Assembly: GCA_947683425.1 (NCBI GenBank)
Contig: CANTUQ010000050.1
Span: forward strand, 11,586,501 to 11,650,500
Source of the DNA: Excoecaria cochinchinensis
Taxonomy: Eukaryota; Streptophyta; Magnoliopsida; Malpighiales; Euphorbiaceae
DNA: 64,000 bases
Direction of reading: 5' to 3'
Part shown: positions 1-12,072 of the stretch, one piece after another
Layout: each line of letters begins with the position of its first letter
Position numbering within the stretch: position 1 is the stretch's first letter
The notes under the pieces: model-generated
Database searches by the model: none
What the model was told of the DNA's origin: nothing
The model's input: only the letters and a program-made list of their open reading frames with translations
Translations under genes and position numbers: made by a program

Positions 1-1930
1 TTTTGCCAATAACGGATATCTTTCTCCAAATTATGATCCAAATGAGGATGATAAAGAGATAAGACTTAAATGATACTAGTGAGAAAATCGCTATTGGAAG
101 AGATGATCACTTTGTTCTAAATAGTTCAATCCATGTCATAGAAGGCCTTCAAAATTTGAACATGCATGATGTCAGAGATGATATGGGTAGACAATTTAAT
201 ATTCCACAATTTCACTTTCCATCACTGCACCACATAAATATTAATTTTGCATAAACTGAGATTAATATGTCTAGTGATTCACTAATGCTAAGATGGGATG
301 GTGTTTTTGAGTTATGAGAAGGCTTGGCATTCACATCAAATGATGAAAGAGATAGACTTAAATGATACTGGTGAGAAAACCGCTATTAGAAGAGATGATC
401 ACTTTGTTCTAAATAGTTCAATCCATGTGATAGAAGGCCTTTAAAATTTGAACATGCATAATGTTAGAGATTATATGAGTGGACAATTTAATATTTCACA
501 ATTTCACTTTCCATCACTGCACCACACAAATATTAATTTTGCATAAACTGAGATTAACATGTCTAGTGATTCACCAATGCTAAGATGGGATGGTATTTTT
601 GAGTTATGCGAAGGCTTGGCATTCACATCAAATGATGAAATTAAGGCATGTGTAAAGAAATTTTCAATTAAGAAAAATGTTTTGTATAAAGTTATTGAAT
701 CGAAGCCCTCATATTGGATGGTGTGTTGCTCGCAAGCTAAAAATACAGGTTGTCCGTAGAGACTAAGAGCTATGAAAAAAATCACATCTCCTTAGTGGAT
801 TTTTAGTGTATACAAGGAATCCCACAACCGTACTGCATAGATAATTAGATACACAAATAATTTGTGATTGCATCTTGCAGATAGTTAGTGCCGCTCCTGA
901 TTTAAAAGTTAGTGTTAAAATTGCTGACATCAGGAGTCGTTTCAACTTTGATATACTGTACAACAAGACTTGGTATGCAAAGACTAAGACGTTGGAGGAG
1001 ATATTTGACAACTATGAGGCTTTATATGAAAAGTTGCTAGGTTATCTGAAAGCTATTGAGAAATACAATTCAGGATTTTTCTACGAATTTATCATTGACG
1101 ACAATGTACAATCAAATTGTAAGCAATTCAGAAGACTCTTTTAGGTGTTTAAGTCATGTATAGACGAACTACCCACTGCAAGCCAGTATAGCTAATTGAT
1201 GGTACATTTATGACAGAGACGTTCCATCAGACTCTTTTGATTGCAAATGCTATTGATGGTAATAATTACTTGTACTTAGTAGCATTTGTTGTGGTTGAAG
1301 ATGAGAATAAGTCAAGTTGGGATTGGTTCATAACATGCATCAGGCGGTATGTCACTAAGCAATCAGGTATAATTGTTATTTTTGACCGGCATGTGGGTAT
1401 TATGGCATTATTTCGTGATGATAATAATGGTTGGAATGAGCCATTAGCTTACCATCGTTACTGTCTGCGCCAGCTAGTGGCCACAGAGTTGAAAGTTTTG
1501 ATAGACGTACTGGACTATTCACGATAAGTATAAAAAAGCAAGTGAAAAGACAATAACACACAAGCCGTTAATTTGGATTGGGTCATTGTGAATGTGAAAA
1601 GTTTCAAAAAACTAAAATGCCGTGTTCACACGCTATAGCAGCCTGTATGCATGTACGTGTTGACATGTGGATATATGTCGACAAGTGCTACAAACTCTCT
1701 GAGGCCTTGAGCTATTACCAATTTTTTTTCTAGCCACTTGCACACCATGATTATTAGGAGCCATATATTGGATAGACTTTAGCTCCAAAACCCAAATCTC
1801 ATAAGGAAAAAGAGCCGGTCGCAAACATCTAGATATCGAAATGAAATGGATAAAGGAGACCGCAGTAGGCCTAACCGATGTACGCTTTGTCAAAATGAAG
1901 GCCATAACAAAAAGACATACCTAAACTTGG
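1..1930 (+). pseudogene. Degenerate Mutator-like (MULE) transposase gene, 5' end outside the window
   Basis: Four fragments on the plus strand read in order as a plant MULE transposase: an N-terminal MuDR DNA-binding segment (559-759), the linker (875-1144), the DDE catalytic core (1210-1527), and a SWIM zinc-finger region (about 1612-1720) followed by a CCHC-like knuckle (about 1875-1920, CTLCQNEGHNKK, last Cys replaced by Tyr). The core keeps LIDGT and the FDRHVGI block. Breaks are many: TAG at 1189-1191 just before LIDGT, frameshifts between fragments and stops after the SWIM motif. MULE transposases cut and paste DNA with 8-11-bp target duplications; this one cannot make protein. No terminal inverted repeats were seen. 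Family assignment is secure from motif order; element boundaries are unknown. Confidence 0.85.
48..634. repeat. Direct tandem duplication, about 293 bp, within the MULE remnant
   Basis: Bases 48-341 recur at 342-634 with scattered substitutions. Both copies contain the start of the MuDR-like segment (…RWDG.FEL.EGLAFTSNDE). The second copy continues into the rest of the transposase; the first is an extra copy. This is a local duplication after or during decay of the gene. Confidence 0.8.
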
Positions 1931-2476
1931 CGAGACAACCAGAGTATACAATAAGCTATCCTTGAATTTGGTAGTTTCACATACTTGATAAACAAATTAG
2001 TTGTAATTCATTTAATATTTGTTACCAATTAAAATTTGTCAAGTTATATATGTCAATGTTAATATGTTTTCTAAATATATTGAATTTATATACTCATGGT
2101 ACCTAATGAAATAGATATGATCCTGTATCACATCTAGTGAGCCTTCTATTTCGATTAGGATACGTTCGCTGTATTTCGATCAGGATACTTTCGCTGTGGG
2201 TCGTGCATCACCCGTTCCTTCACCACCTAACTCAGGGTTAATCTCAGATCCAGCATCACCTGAATCAGTTTAGGCCGATCGTCGCTCACTCAATCTTGCA
2301 TCACCAATAATTATATCATTGTTTAAATCAAAAAATAATGGTGGTTGTCCATAGTTTCCTTGTATGTTTAATTCTTGATGTGTACCAAACATACTTTGGA
2401 AAAAATTATCTTGGCGAGGGGTAAGTAAGTCGCGCGCGCTAGTGCGCCTGTCCCTCGCGCTGGTGGCCGAAAACTT

Positions 2477-2479
<3 letters not shown>
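1931..2479. other. Non-coding flank of the MULE remnant
   Basis: No gene recognised. A short imperfect direct repeat of about 21 bp (TTCGAT.AGGATAC.TTCGCTG) lies near 2149-2200. A small GC-rich patch with alternating CG (about 2430-2470) precedes the AT microsatellite. Confidence 0.5.

Positions 2480-2559
<80 letters not shown>
2480..2559. repeat. (AT)n microsatellite, about 40 units
   Basis: Uninterrupted AT dinucleotide repeat. It is the left side of the insertion site of the candidate solo LTR; a shorter (AT)n lies on the right side at 4221-4243. Confidence 0.95.
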
Positions 2560-2562
<3 letters not shown>

Positions 2563-4220
2563 CCGGTGTCTAGCAAGTGTACTAGATCGGCTAGTAATAT
2601 AAGAAAATATAGATTAAGACCCTAAATATCGAACCCAAGGGAAACTTGTGTCTGCATGAAATAATTTTTAAGTTTTAAAATGAAATTTGGGTGTAAAAGA
2701 CAGAAAAGAAATCCCAGAGTTTATAATGATGAAAATATAATTAAATGAAAACCAGAACTAATATAATTAATGAACAAAAATTAAACAAGCAAATAAAATC
2801 GTAGATAGAAACAGTAATTGAGAAAAATCAATATGTAAAACAACTTTCACTAGAAGACTATCCACTTTAACTTATTACTGTAATGACGTAAATTTTTAAG
2901 AAATACCAGTTATTATGGAAAAAAAACTAGATAAAATTTACCCTGATACCTTGTTCAAGAATATATTTCTTAAGTATTAAATTCACTTTTTAAGAACAAT
3001 TTAACACTTAGCATATAATTCCAGTTAAACTCTTAAACATTAATTGAATCTCTATTCAAGAACATTCAATTCCTGTCTATTCTCAGTTCTTCCTCTCTTA
3101 ATATTAACTAATAAAATCAGCACATAATTATCTCAAAATTAAGAAAATAATCATGCACAGATAATAAGAAATCAATCTAAGAACATGCAAATCTATGACA
3201 GTGCATAAATCAATTTTTAGTTATTAGATCCATAAACCATCAATTAATTCTAACACGATCAAAGATAAGAATATGCTTAAAACCAAAAAATAATCAACTG
3301 ATATTAAATTTAAAGCTCAATCAGATCATTACAGTAAAAGTCAAGGATTCAAGTATTCTCTAGCAAAAGTAAAGAAATTACTCACGATTCATATTGAAAT
3401 TAAAAACACAATAGAAAAGAAGAGACAACAACATAGAGTTATAGAAGCTCCCTTAACAATCGTGTACCGAAAATCTAGAACAAGCTTCTTGCTCCTTGAA
3501 TTTATTCTTCACAGCTAAAACACAAAAACTTACGAAAATCAAACTAAACTAAACTAAATTGAAGTAACGGAAGATTGTTTTTCTGATCCGGTCTGATCTC
3601 CTCCCCCCCCCCCCCCCCCCCTTGATCTGGTGTTTTTTCTCACTTTCATGTGCAAAAATTCTATCGGTCGGTAAATTGGAAAAAATTCTTTTCTTTTTCT
3701 TCGGAAGTTTGGTAGATTTTGAATTCCTGAAATGCGGTCAGCTGGTGAAAAAGTCATAAAAATGCACTGCCGTGTTAATTTTTCCATTTGTGAATGCACG
3801 GCCAAGTGAGATTTTGCACTGTCGTGCATTAGGCTAATAGTACTCACGCGGCCAAGTGAGATTTTTGCCTTTGAGTCACTTGGCCAAGTGATGTTTTACT
3901 GCTCTTTGAATTTTTAATTGTTTCAAGCATTAATTCAAGTACGGCCGCTCCTAATTCATCCCCAGCAGTGTGTAAATGTGCTCTGTTTCATTCTCTGGCT
4001 TCCAAAAATCTAAAAATTACCAAATTGATCCAAAACTTAGCATTCTTTTCAATTAAATCCTTTTTCCTTTATTTTAATCCTAAAAAATACCAAAATCAAC
4101 AATTAAACTCTAAAATATGAAATTAACTAATTCAACTATAATTCAACCAAATAAACAATACATTAACCTAATTAAATAAATAAAAACACACTAAAAATAT
4201 CATTAATTTCAAAATTATCA
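2560..4220. mobile_element. Candidate solo LTR (1,661 bp) inserted in an AT microsatellite
   Basis: The segment starts TGACCGGTGTCTAGC at 2560 and ends ATTATCA at 4220, giving TG...CA termini, and is bordered on both sides by (AT)n, so ATATA at 2555-2559 and 4221-4225 can be the 5-bp target duplication. No long ORF, protease or RT motif lies inside. The opening resembles LTR starts I recall as common in plants, but I cannot verify that here. A run of 19 C at 3603-3621 and an AT-rich, ORF-free 3' half are present. The target duplication is weak evidence because any cut in (AT)n would give it. Orientation is undecided. Confidence 0.5.
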
Positions 4221-4243
4221 ATATATATATATATATATATATA
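4221..4243. repeat. (AT)n microsatellite, right flank of the candidate solo LTR
   Basis: Short AT dinucleotide run directly after the CA terminus at 4220. Together with 2480-2559 it suggests a single AT tract split by the insertion. Confidence 0.85.
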
Positions 4244-4474
4244 AATCTTTTTTTCTTTTTTTTTTTAAAAAAATAAAAATTAAAAAATAAAAGCAATTTT
4301 GATAAGAAAATTATCACTTCCAATATTTTTACCTGCGTACAGGTATTAATTTTATCACGGAGTAACTCTAGTTTAGGCTGCATCGAAACCCAGTGTCTAT
4401 ACATACATCAACTGTATATATTAAATTTCTTAATATCAATATAAAAACCAACATAATAATAGACGGCCAATTAT

Positions 4475-6801
4475 AGGAGTGATCATGGGGCGGGGCGGTA
4501 GGATGGGGATTCCCCTTCCCCGCCCCCGCCCCGATGGGGATCCCTCTCCTTGATGGAGATACCCCACCCCAATGGAGATCCCCAATCCCAATGGGGATTC
4601 TCGACCCAAATCAAAAATATCCTGGCAAAATTTAACAATTAATAACTTAAAATTAAAAATATCGCACACAATTCAAATACAAATATTTATAAATATCCCA
4701 TACAATTCAAATATTAATAACTTCACTTGAACAACTTCCACGCCGACGAATGTCAACCTGAAATATCAATTAATCAAACATAATAAATTAGCTCTATATT
4801 CATATATAAATGGAAACTAAATTGAAATTGCCAGCACAACTTGATATCATATATTGATAATTGAATATAGAGCTAATTTGTTCGCCCTCATTCATGATAT
4901 CACAACTAAATTGAAATTGTGCCCTCATCCATAATATCACAACTATTGCATCTAGATTAAAAGAATGGAAGCATATATCATGACAAGAAGTACAGAAAAT
5001 TGAGAACAAAAATTATCTTTTTTGGAAATTATGAAACTTTAAAAATATAAAAAAAAAATAGTTATATTTTTTAACAATTATAAAAAGTTCAATGCCAAGA
5101 AAAAATAATTGGGGGAACTCAAAACAAGAGGGTCCATTATTGAAGTGAATCCACCACTGATTCACCCATTTCAATTCCAGATGCAGAGGCTATTAGTATT
5201 AATTTTTGTATTACTATTTGTTTTCTTCTGGAGATTTTGTTATTCATATTCAAATTCATGATTATCAAATGCCTCAGGTGCAGAAAGGATGAAAAGAGCT
5301 GAAGTAAATGGTTACGAGAGAAACAATCAAGTTCAACTCAGTTGCGCTTGTTTAACTTTTACAAACAAAATAACTCCCAAGGCCTAGCTTTAGAAATAGT
5401 ATTATGTCAAAAAATGAATAAAGAGAAGGGATTTCCAATTCTGCAATAAACAATTGAACTATTAAACAGAAACAAAAGTTGTCAAATTCAATTTTTCTTG
5501 GAAAACCAATTGCATAAATCACAGTTCATACAACATAACTTCAACAATTTCCTTTCTCACTATAAAAAGAAAAAAAATGGAAAAGAATGTGAACTGGGTT
5601 AATCACACATTGGGCAATAAAGTTTCAGGCTTTGAAATAATTATAATGATGATGCAAGTTTGTTTTGTAGCTAAAAATTAAAGAGTGTCCAGATCCCATT
5701 TATTTTTTATTATTGGAGTTCCCCACTATGAGCTCCAAAGCTTTCTAACCTAATCTTATCTCTACAGGAAAATTAATTCAGTCCAGATTATTGAAACGGA
5801 AAGTCAAGTTCATTAAATTGTTGTACTCTATAAAATAGTAAATCCAAGATTAAGAAAACACTTATCACAGCAAAAGCTAAGATTCATAAAAAGCCCAAAA
5901 TTAATAGTTTAAAAAGAGAATCAGAAAGTGAAATCGAGGGACGTACCCCATGCAAGCAAGAAGGTGCTGGATCCAAGCAGTAAAAGAGGTACTCAAGATC
6001 ACCATTTAAAAATTCCAATAAGAGCAACGCCCAAGCATCAATGTGGCATAATTAATCACAGCAGATATGGAAAAACAGAGGAAATCAGAGATGGCATAAA
6101 CTAAACCCTTCACTAGGCAGAGATGGAAAAACAGAGGAAATCACAGCAGACAAGGAACAGGCCTTTAAAATCAGAACACGATCCCAGAACATCAACAAGA
6201 GAAAGATGCACAAGATTGTCATCACCACCAACATTAAACCACTTATTACCAAAATGGGTAATAGCAAGAACACTAACCTGATGAAACGCAGTGACTGAGG
6301 CGACGGCGTCGAGGTAGAGCGTGTCAGAGTGGGTGATGGACGGTCGCAATTGGCGGTGGAGACTTGGAGTGAACGCTGTGACTGAGGGCTGCAGCTGTTT
6401 CGTTACGGCAAGAAAGGGCAAAAGTCTAGCGCGTTGTTAAAAAATGGGTTGGGTGAGTTATGCTAAAATTTGAATCAAATTTATATAATATATTTTGCGA
6501 GATTATATATAATTTAATTTTATTTTTCTTCTAAAAAATATCTAATTTTAATTCATCTAATTCATTTTTGAATACCCCCAGGCAAAACTGAAAAGGAATA
6601 AAATAAATTTAATATATATATATATATATATACACACATTAAAATGCAGTTTTTTTTTTGTGTGGGGAAACCGTTCTCCGTTACTGCCCCGAATTTAAAG
6701 TTGGAGATTTTTTTTCTCTTCGTCCCCGTTCCCGTGAGAGGAAAACTCGGATCGGATCGCTACCGAGGTCGGGTATTCTCCACCCCGTGATCATCCCTAG
6801 T
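4475..6801. mobile_element. hAT-like DNA transposon, non-autonomous, about 2.3 kb
   Basis: The left end reads AGGAGTGATCATGGGGCGGG from 4475. The right end (6782-6800, ACCCCGTGATCATCCCTAG) is its imperfect inverted repeat. CAATTAT flanks both ends (4468-4474 and 6802-6808), with the eighth base differing (C/T), as expected for an 8-bp hAT target duplication. Subterminal regions are GC-rich runs of GGGGATCCCC type, unlike the AT-rich interior. No hAT transposase domain (BED or dimerisation motif) was found, so it is non-autonomous. It carries a minus-strand ORF near its right half (6113-6421). Superfamily assignment rests on end sequence and duplication length. Confidence 0.7.
6113..6421 (-). 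CDS. Possible captured gene fragment inside the hAT-like element
   Basis: A 102-codon minus-strand ORF from the ATG at 6421. Its first 48 codons end at ...TAFHQ and are followed by GTTAGT (near 6276), a good plant splice donor, so the first part may be a single exon and the rest intron. The composition (around 50% GC near 6300-6400) stands out from the AT-rich element. I do not recognise the protein. hAT and MULE elements can carry host exons, so capture is a reasonable inference, but a chance ORF is equally possible. Confidence 0.3.
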   Translation of the reverse strand: MPFLAVTKQLQPSVTAFTPSLHRQLRPSITHSDTLYLDAVASVTAFHQVSVLAITHFGNKWFNVGGDDNLVHLSLVDVLGSCSDFKGLFLVCCDFLCFSISA

Positions 6802-7597
6802 CAATTATCAATTTCATATAACATTCATAAAAATAAATGCCATATAACAACAAATTTTTTAATAATTAATTTTTTAAATATTTTATAGGATGAAGTTAAA
6901 ATAAATTATATTCTTTTATGAAATTAATGCTTATCATATTATTGTTTCATTACAAAATTATAACACATGCATCAACTGTATATACTAAATTTCAAAATAT
7001 TAAAAAAAAAAATTATAAAAAAAAATTGTCAATTATCAAATTTTTATATAAGTCATGCTAATACAATTTTTTAGCTGGATCATATTATATATGCCGATAC
7101 CTAATTATATATATTTTTTAAATTTATATATTTTACACTTTCAGGCAAATTACATATTGGATATACCCATTTAGATCGGGTCCCCACCAAGGTCGGGTAT
7201 TCCCCGCTCAGTGATCATTCCTAGTCAATTATCAATTTCATATAAATTTCATAAAAATAAATGTCATATAACAACAAATTTTTTAATAATTAATTTTTTT
7301 AATATTTTATAGGATGAATTTAAAATAAATTTTATTCTTTTATGAAATTAGCATTTATCATATAATTGTTTTGTTACAAAATTATATCACATGCATCAAT
7401 GGTATATACCAAATTTCTAAATATAAACAAAAAATTATAAAAAAAAATTGTCAATTATCAATTTTTTATATAAGTCATGCTAACACAATTTTTTAATTGG
7501 GTCATAATATATATGCCGATACCTAATAATATTTTTCTTTTTGAAATTTATATACTTTACCTTTTCAGACAAATTACATATTGCATATAGTAACTAT
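6750..7597. repeat. Tandem duplication, 424-bp unit, spanning the hAT right end and its flank
   Basis: 6750-7173 and 7174-7597 match at a constant offset of 424 bp. Both copies hold the last ~50 bp of the hAT-like element (GAGGTCGGGTATT / AAGGTCGGGTATT, then the GTGATCATCCCTAG-like end) and about 370 bp of AT-rich flank. So the duplication is later than the hAT insertion. Small indels and substitutions separate the copies. Confidence 0.85.
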
Positions 7598-7947
7598 CTT
7601 AGCTAAAATTAAAGCTTTTTTCCAAAATAAATAAACTAATAATAATTTACCTTTAAATAATATTGACCGAAATTATATTGCAAACTTAACAGCACCTACA
7701 ATTTAAATATAAAAATAAAGTTAGTCATAAAATAAATTTCCATTAACAAAATTAATTTATACAATATTTACATAACAATACCTTTTTTTTTAACTTTCAA
7801 CAAAATCTTCTACAATAATTTCAATAAAATTTCTTCAATAATAATTAAATAGTGAAATGGAAAATTTAATACCACATGTTTGAATTACGACCGATAAGGG
7901 TTATAAAGTTAATGATCTCAAGTTTGATATTATGTGAGACACTAAAC
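7598..7947. other. AT-rich intergenic DNA
   Basis: No ORF, RNA gene or transposon terminus recognised. Confidence 0.6.
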
Positions 7948-8542
7948 ATTATAAGTAATCTTATTTAATACCCTTAAAACTTTTTGTCTGATTTCGAAAC
8001 TTGAATTTAATTATTGCTATATTAGAATGTTGCCGAAGTATGATTCGACTTAAATGAACATTTCTAGAAAAAAAAATTAAATAAAAGTTGAGAAAGTAAA
8101 GAAAAAAATGAAGATCATTGATTTTGAATTATCACATGAAAATATATATATATATTTATTGGCCTGCCAATTATATTTTTTCTAAATGATATAATATAAT
8201 TATGAATATATATATATATGATTAAACAGAATGAGATCAAAGATTATAAGTAATCTTATTTGATACCCTTAAAACTTTTTATCTGATTTTAAAACTTGAA
8301 TTTAATTATTGCTATATTAGAATGTTGCCGAATGGTCATGTATGATTCGACTTAAAAGAATATTTCTAAAAAAGCAAATTAAATAAAAATTGAAAAAGTT
8401 AAGAAAAAAAAAAGAAAATCATTGATTTTGAATTATCACATAAAAATATATATATATTTATTGGCCGGCTAATTATATTTTATCTAAGTGATATAATATA
8501 ATTATGAATATATATAAATGATAAAATATAATTAGATCAAAG
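7948..8542. repeat. Tandem duplication, 295-bp unit, AT-rich
   Basis: 7948-8242 recurs at 8243-8542 (ATTATAAGTAATCTTATTT at the start of each). Each copy has a short (AT)n tract and TTATTGGCC. No coding content. Confidence 0.85.
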
Positions 8543-8778
8543 ACAAATAAATGTGTGATAAATGATCTAGAGTACTGTATACTAAAAATAACTTTAAAAG
8601 GTTTTACTGTTCGATAAGTTATAACTCCTAATAGATTATAACTAATAAAAATCTCTCGAAATATGTACTGGTTGCACAACATATATGCGAAGTGTTAATT
8701 ATTTGCAGAATGAAACTTAATCCCATTATGTGTGAGTGAGAGATATAAGAATACATACAGCTGTAATGGGTTATACCT

Positions 8779-8791
8779 ATTATTATTATTA

Positions 8792-8845
<54 letters not shown>
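8779..8845. repeat. (ATT)n microsatellite
   Basis: Trinucleotide repeat with one interruption (ATTGTT), ending directly at the target duplication of the Tekay-type element. Confidence 0.9.
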
Positions 8846-8846
<1 letters not shown>

Positions 8847-8849
<3 letters not shown>

Positions 8850-11313
8850 AACACCCCAAATATTGAAAAATGTTTAAATGGGTTGAAATTTTATAAGAAA
8901 TTTAATTTAAATGGATATAGAAAAATAAAAGAGAGGTAGAATAATTAATTGGGAGTTAAAGTGAAATTAATTAGGGATTGAAATGAGTTTAAGAGGGACT
9001 GTTTGGAAATTTGACACAAAACTTGCCCTACACTAGCTAAAACTACGTCGTTTTGGGCCAAATATCTTTCTTTTTTTTTTCTCTTCTTTTCTTTCTTCTT
9101 TCTTCTTCCCCTGGTCCCGATCCCACTCTAGCCCCTCTCCCGATCTACCTCTCATTTCCCTTCCCCGCCGTCGGCGTCCCTTTCTCTCCCTCTTCTCTTC
9201 CTCATGCGACTGCAGCCACTACTACCCTTTTCTTCTCACGCATTTGGAGTTTGGTTCAGCTCCACTCGATGCCTCCCTCCCCTCCTCCTCGTCGCCGGTC
9301 ACCGGGAAAATGCCGTCAGTTCTCCCTCCTCGCGTAACGGTCTTAGAGTAAGTGAAATCATCATCAATTTTTAATTTGGGAGAATCTTTTAGAATGGCAG
9401 AATTAGGGATTTGAAATTTTATTTTAGGGATTTAATGTTTAAATCTTAGAATAAGTTATATTTTTCATTTCTAGATTAATATAATCAACTGGATTTACAT
9501 TATTATTGAGATTTATTGAACTTATAGTTGAAATGTTATGTGTATTGTGAAGAAGAAGAGAAAAGCGTGAGGAATAAAGGGAAAGAGAAGCAAGTGGAGG
9601 ACTAAGTTCACTTTGGACAATCCCGTTGAAGTTGTTTTGCTAGAATTTTGAGGTTCGCAACCACTAAATTCAACTTTTCTTATTCTATATATTATGTTTG
9701 AGCCTGAATTGTGTTTGATATGAAATTTTATTGAGAATTAGTTGAGTTTTCAAGAATAAACGGATACAATATAGCTTATAGAAGTGATTGACTTAGTAGA
9801 ATTGAATTATAAATGTCGAAATGCTAATTTCGCTAGGTATAATTGTGATAATTTGGATTGAATTTTTGTAATTGACTCGGTAAACTAAGAATTACTTTAT
9901 TTATTTAATATGCGTGATGGCTCATGTTATTTTTATTAAAATAATGCTATAAATGATGCATTGGTAGAAGATAAATAAGAAGTAGCTAATTTTCGAAAAA
10001 CTAGCTCAAGTGAGTTCGGTAGTTACATAAATAAGAATTTGAAATACAAATTGTAATGGGAATGACTGTGTAATAATGATACGGTAAGACCATATGGTGC
10101 CATAAAGTGAACGGAAAATTTAAATTACATCTACAATTGAGATTTTGGTAATTATGAATTGTTATATAAATGAGTAATGAATTTGACTGAGAAATTAGTA
10201 TTGCCCTTGGTAATCAATAGAAAACATGGGTGAGAGTATAGTTGGCTAGCCATAGGGAGTAGAGAACTGCATTGATAAATGGGACGTCTGCAGAGGTTAA
10301 TGAGAACCTGCAAAACTTAATACTATTTCTGCTACTGTTACATCTACTGCTACTGTACTGTTACTGTCGTTTATCCCGCATACTTAACTCACGCATTCCC
10401 ATTATTTTACTTTGGGCAATAGATTGTAAATTACATAGATACAAATGTATATTAACGTTAATCATGTTATGGGTACATTGTGGATGAATTTAATTGTTGA
10501 CTCGTATGCTGATATATTTAAACTGTTAATGTGCTTACTTGCTCAAATAAATAAAATCTCTTATGGCGAAAATTTATCTCCCTGGAATTTTGGTCTCGTA
10601 CATTTATTTGTCTACTATTATTACCATTATTATTACTATCATTTTTTTATATGAAATTCTGTTATAACTTTTATTAAGATGATTATTTTGTGAAAAGTGA
10701 AATTAGTGGTTGCCACTAAGTAATGCGCTTAGCGCGTGGACTTTTATTTCTGCGCGTAGGTGTACAGGCAGGCCAGGGATCTATTAGGAAGTATGGAGGA
10801 GTTCTTTTACTTCAGACTAGATGCTTAGGCTTAGTGTTTTCTCTTCGGGCATTTTCTTTTAAAATATTAGATCTGAGCTATCTAATGGCTTGTTATAAAC
10901 TATTTTAGAATTTGATTTGTAGCTCACTGCGAATAATGATTTATGGATGTTGAAGTTTATTGTAAATATATGCATGGATAAAGGGAGATGAATGTTATTT
11001 TTATGTTGGACAATGGATGAACTGGAATGGTAAATTCACAATTGTTGGTGAATTTGCCTTTTATTTGAATAATTGAGGTGGATGGGAGAAATTAATGTTG
11101 TATTGGCTTGCTTATGGAGTTGGGATGTGTAGATATTTTATAGAAGTGTAAAAATTTGCAATTGCTTAATAGGGGGATAGGGACCGGTATAGGGGAAACT
11201 CCATCTGTTTTTCTACAAAATTTTGGGCATTTTAAACTACACATAAGGGAAGTTATTAAAGTGAGAATTAAATTTTAGATACAAAGAAGGATCTAGTTGG
11301 GTAACATTCGATA
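8847..11313 (+). repeat. 5' LTR of the Tekay-type element, 3' end deleted
   Basis: Aligns with the 3' LTR from TGTAAC to ACATTCGATA. The last 34 bp of the LTR (present at 18206-18239) are missing, and sequence jumps into gag at 11314. Open frames inside (e.g. 9053-9337, pyrimidine-rich) have shifted counterparts in the other LTR and are not treated as genes. Confidence 0.9.
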
Positions 11314-11610
11314 GAAAGGATAGAAAGGATCTCAACCACTCAAGTTAGCGAAAGTTAGAAAGGATCTCAGCCGGCAGCACAGTTATAAGTCTATCCTTAG
11401 GGACAATCATAAGGACATAGAAGTTCAGCTAGTTCAGGCCGACAGACCACATCTATAGCCAGCACACCTGGAGGTGTAAGTAGGGCCACTCCTACATGTG
11501 AGTACTGTGGGAAACAACATGCAGATGAATGTTGGAAGAAGATAGGAGCTTGCCTTAGATGCGGTTCTAAGGATCATTATATCAGAGACTGTCCTAAACC
11601 TTGGACCTCG
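11314..11610 (+). pseudogene. gag remnant with two zinc knuckles (Tekay-type element)
   Basis: Only the C-terminal nucleocapsid part of gag survives. In frame are CEYCGKQHADEC (CX2CX3HX3C, a variant knuckle) and CLRCGSKDHYIRDC (canonical CX2CX4HX4C), about 11500-11595, leading into the protease frame. Upstream in the same frame is a TAA near 11410. The capsid domain, 5' UTR and primer-binding site were removed by a deletion that joins the LTR to gag. Confidence 0.85.
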
Positions 11611-12072
11611 GTGGCTTCACAGTCTAGAGAACCTGCTTCTACTCAGGCAGGCGGAGGTAGAGGTAGGGGTAAAGGTGATGCATTGGGAGGCACTACACAG
11701 AAGAATTTTGCACAGACAGTTGTGGGATCAGATTCTAGAGTTCCAGCACGCACCTATGCTGTCAGAGCTTGTGAGGAGCAAAATGCACCGGATGTTATTG
11801 TTGGTAAATTTTCCCTTTTTAATCAAGATGTTTATGCATTAGTGGATCCTGGCTCCACGCATTCTTACATATGTACTACTGTAGCACATGAGAAGGGTTG
11901 GAATGTTGAGAAATTGGAACATGAAATCCTACTAACTAATCCTCTAGGACACAACGTACTGGTAGATAAAGTATATAAAGATTGTCCAGTTCAAGCACAA
12001 ATCCATATTTTTCTAGCCAATCTAATTGAATTGCCATTCCATGAGTTTGATATAATTCTTGGAATGGATTGA
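11611..12072 (+). pseudogene. Protease segment of pol (Tekay-type element)
   Basis: The frame continues from gag through a Gly/Arg-rich linker into a retroviral aspartic protease: ALVDPGSTHSYI carries the active-site region (DPGS form, common in this lineage) and IILGMD is the flap/end motif. It ends in TGA at 12070-12072, where relatives have Trp (GMDW), so this looks like a single TGG-to-TGA nonsense change. Pol resumes in the same frame immediately after. Confidence 0.85.

Noticed and set aside
3554..3847. Minus-strand ORF with a Gly run
   Set aside because: The Gly run is the 19-C homopolymer inside the candidate solo LTR.
9053..9337. ORF starting MGQISFFFF in the 5' LTR (and its relative at 15911-16129 in the 3' LTR)
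   Set aside because: Both lie inside LTRs, are low-complexity pyrimidine-rich reads, and differ by frameshift between the two LTRs.
10272..10654. Short ORFs in the Tekay 5' LTR, one also in the 3' LTR (17320-17553)
   Set aside because: LTR sequence, no known domain, simple TAT/ATT-rich tail. Similarity between the two copies is LTR homology, not gene conservation.
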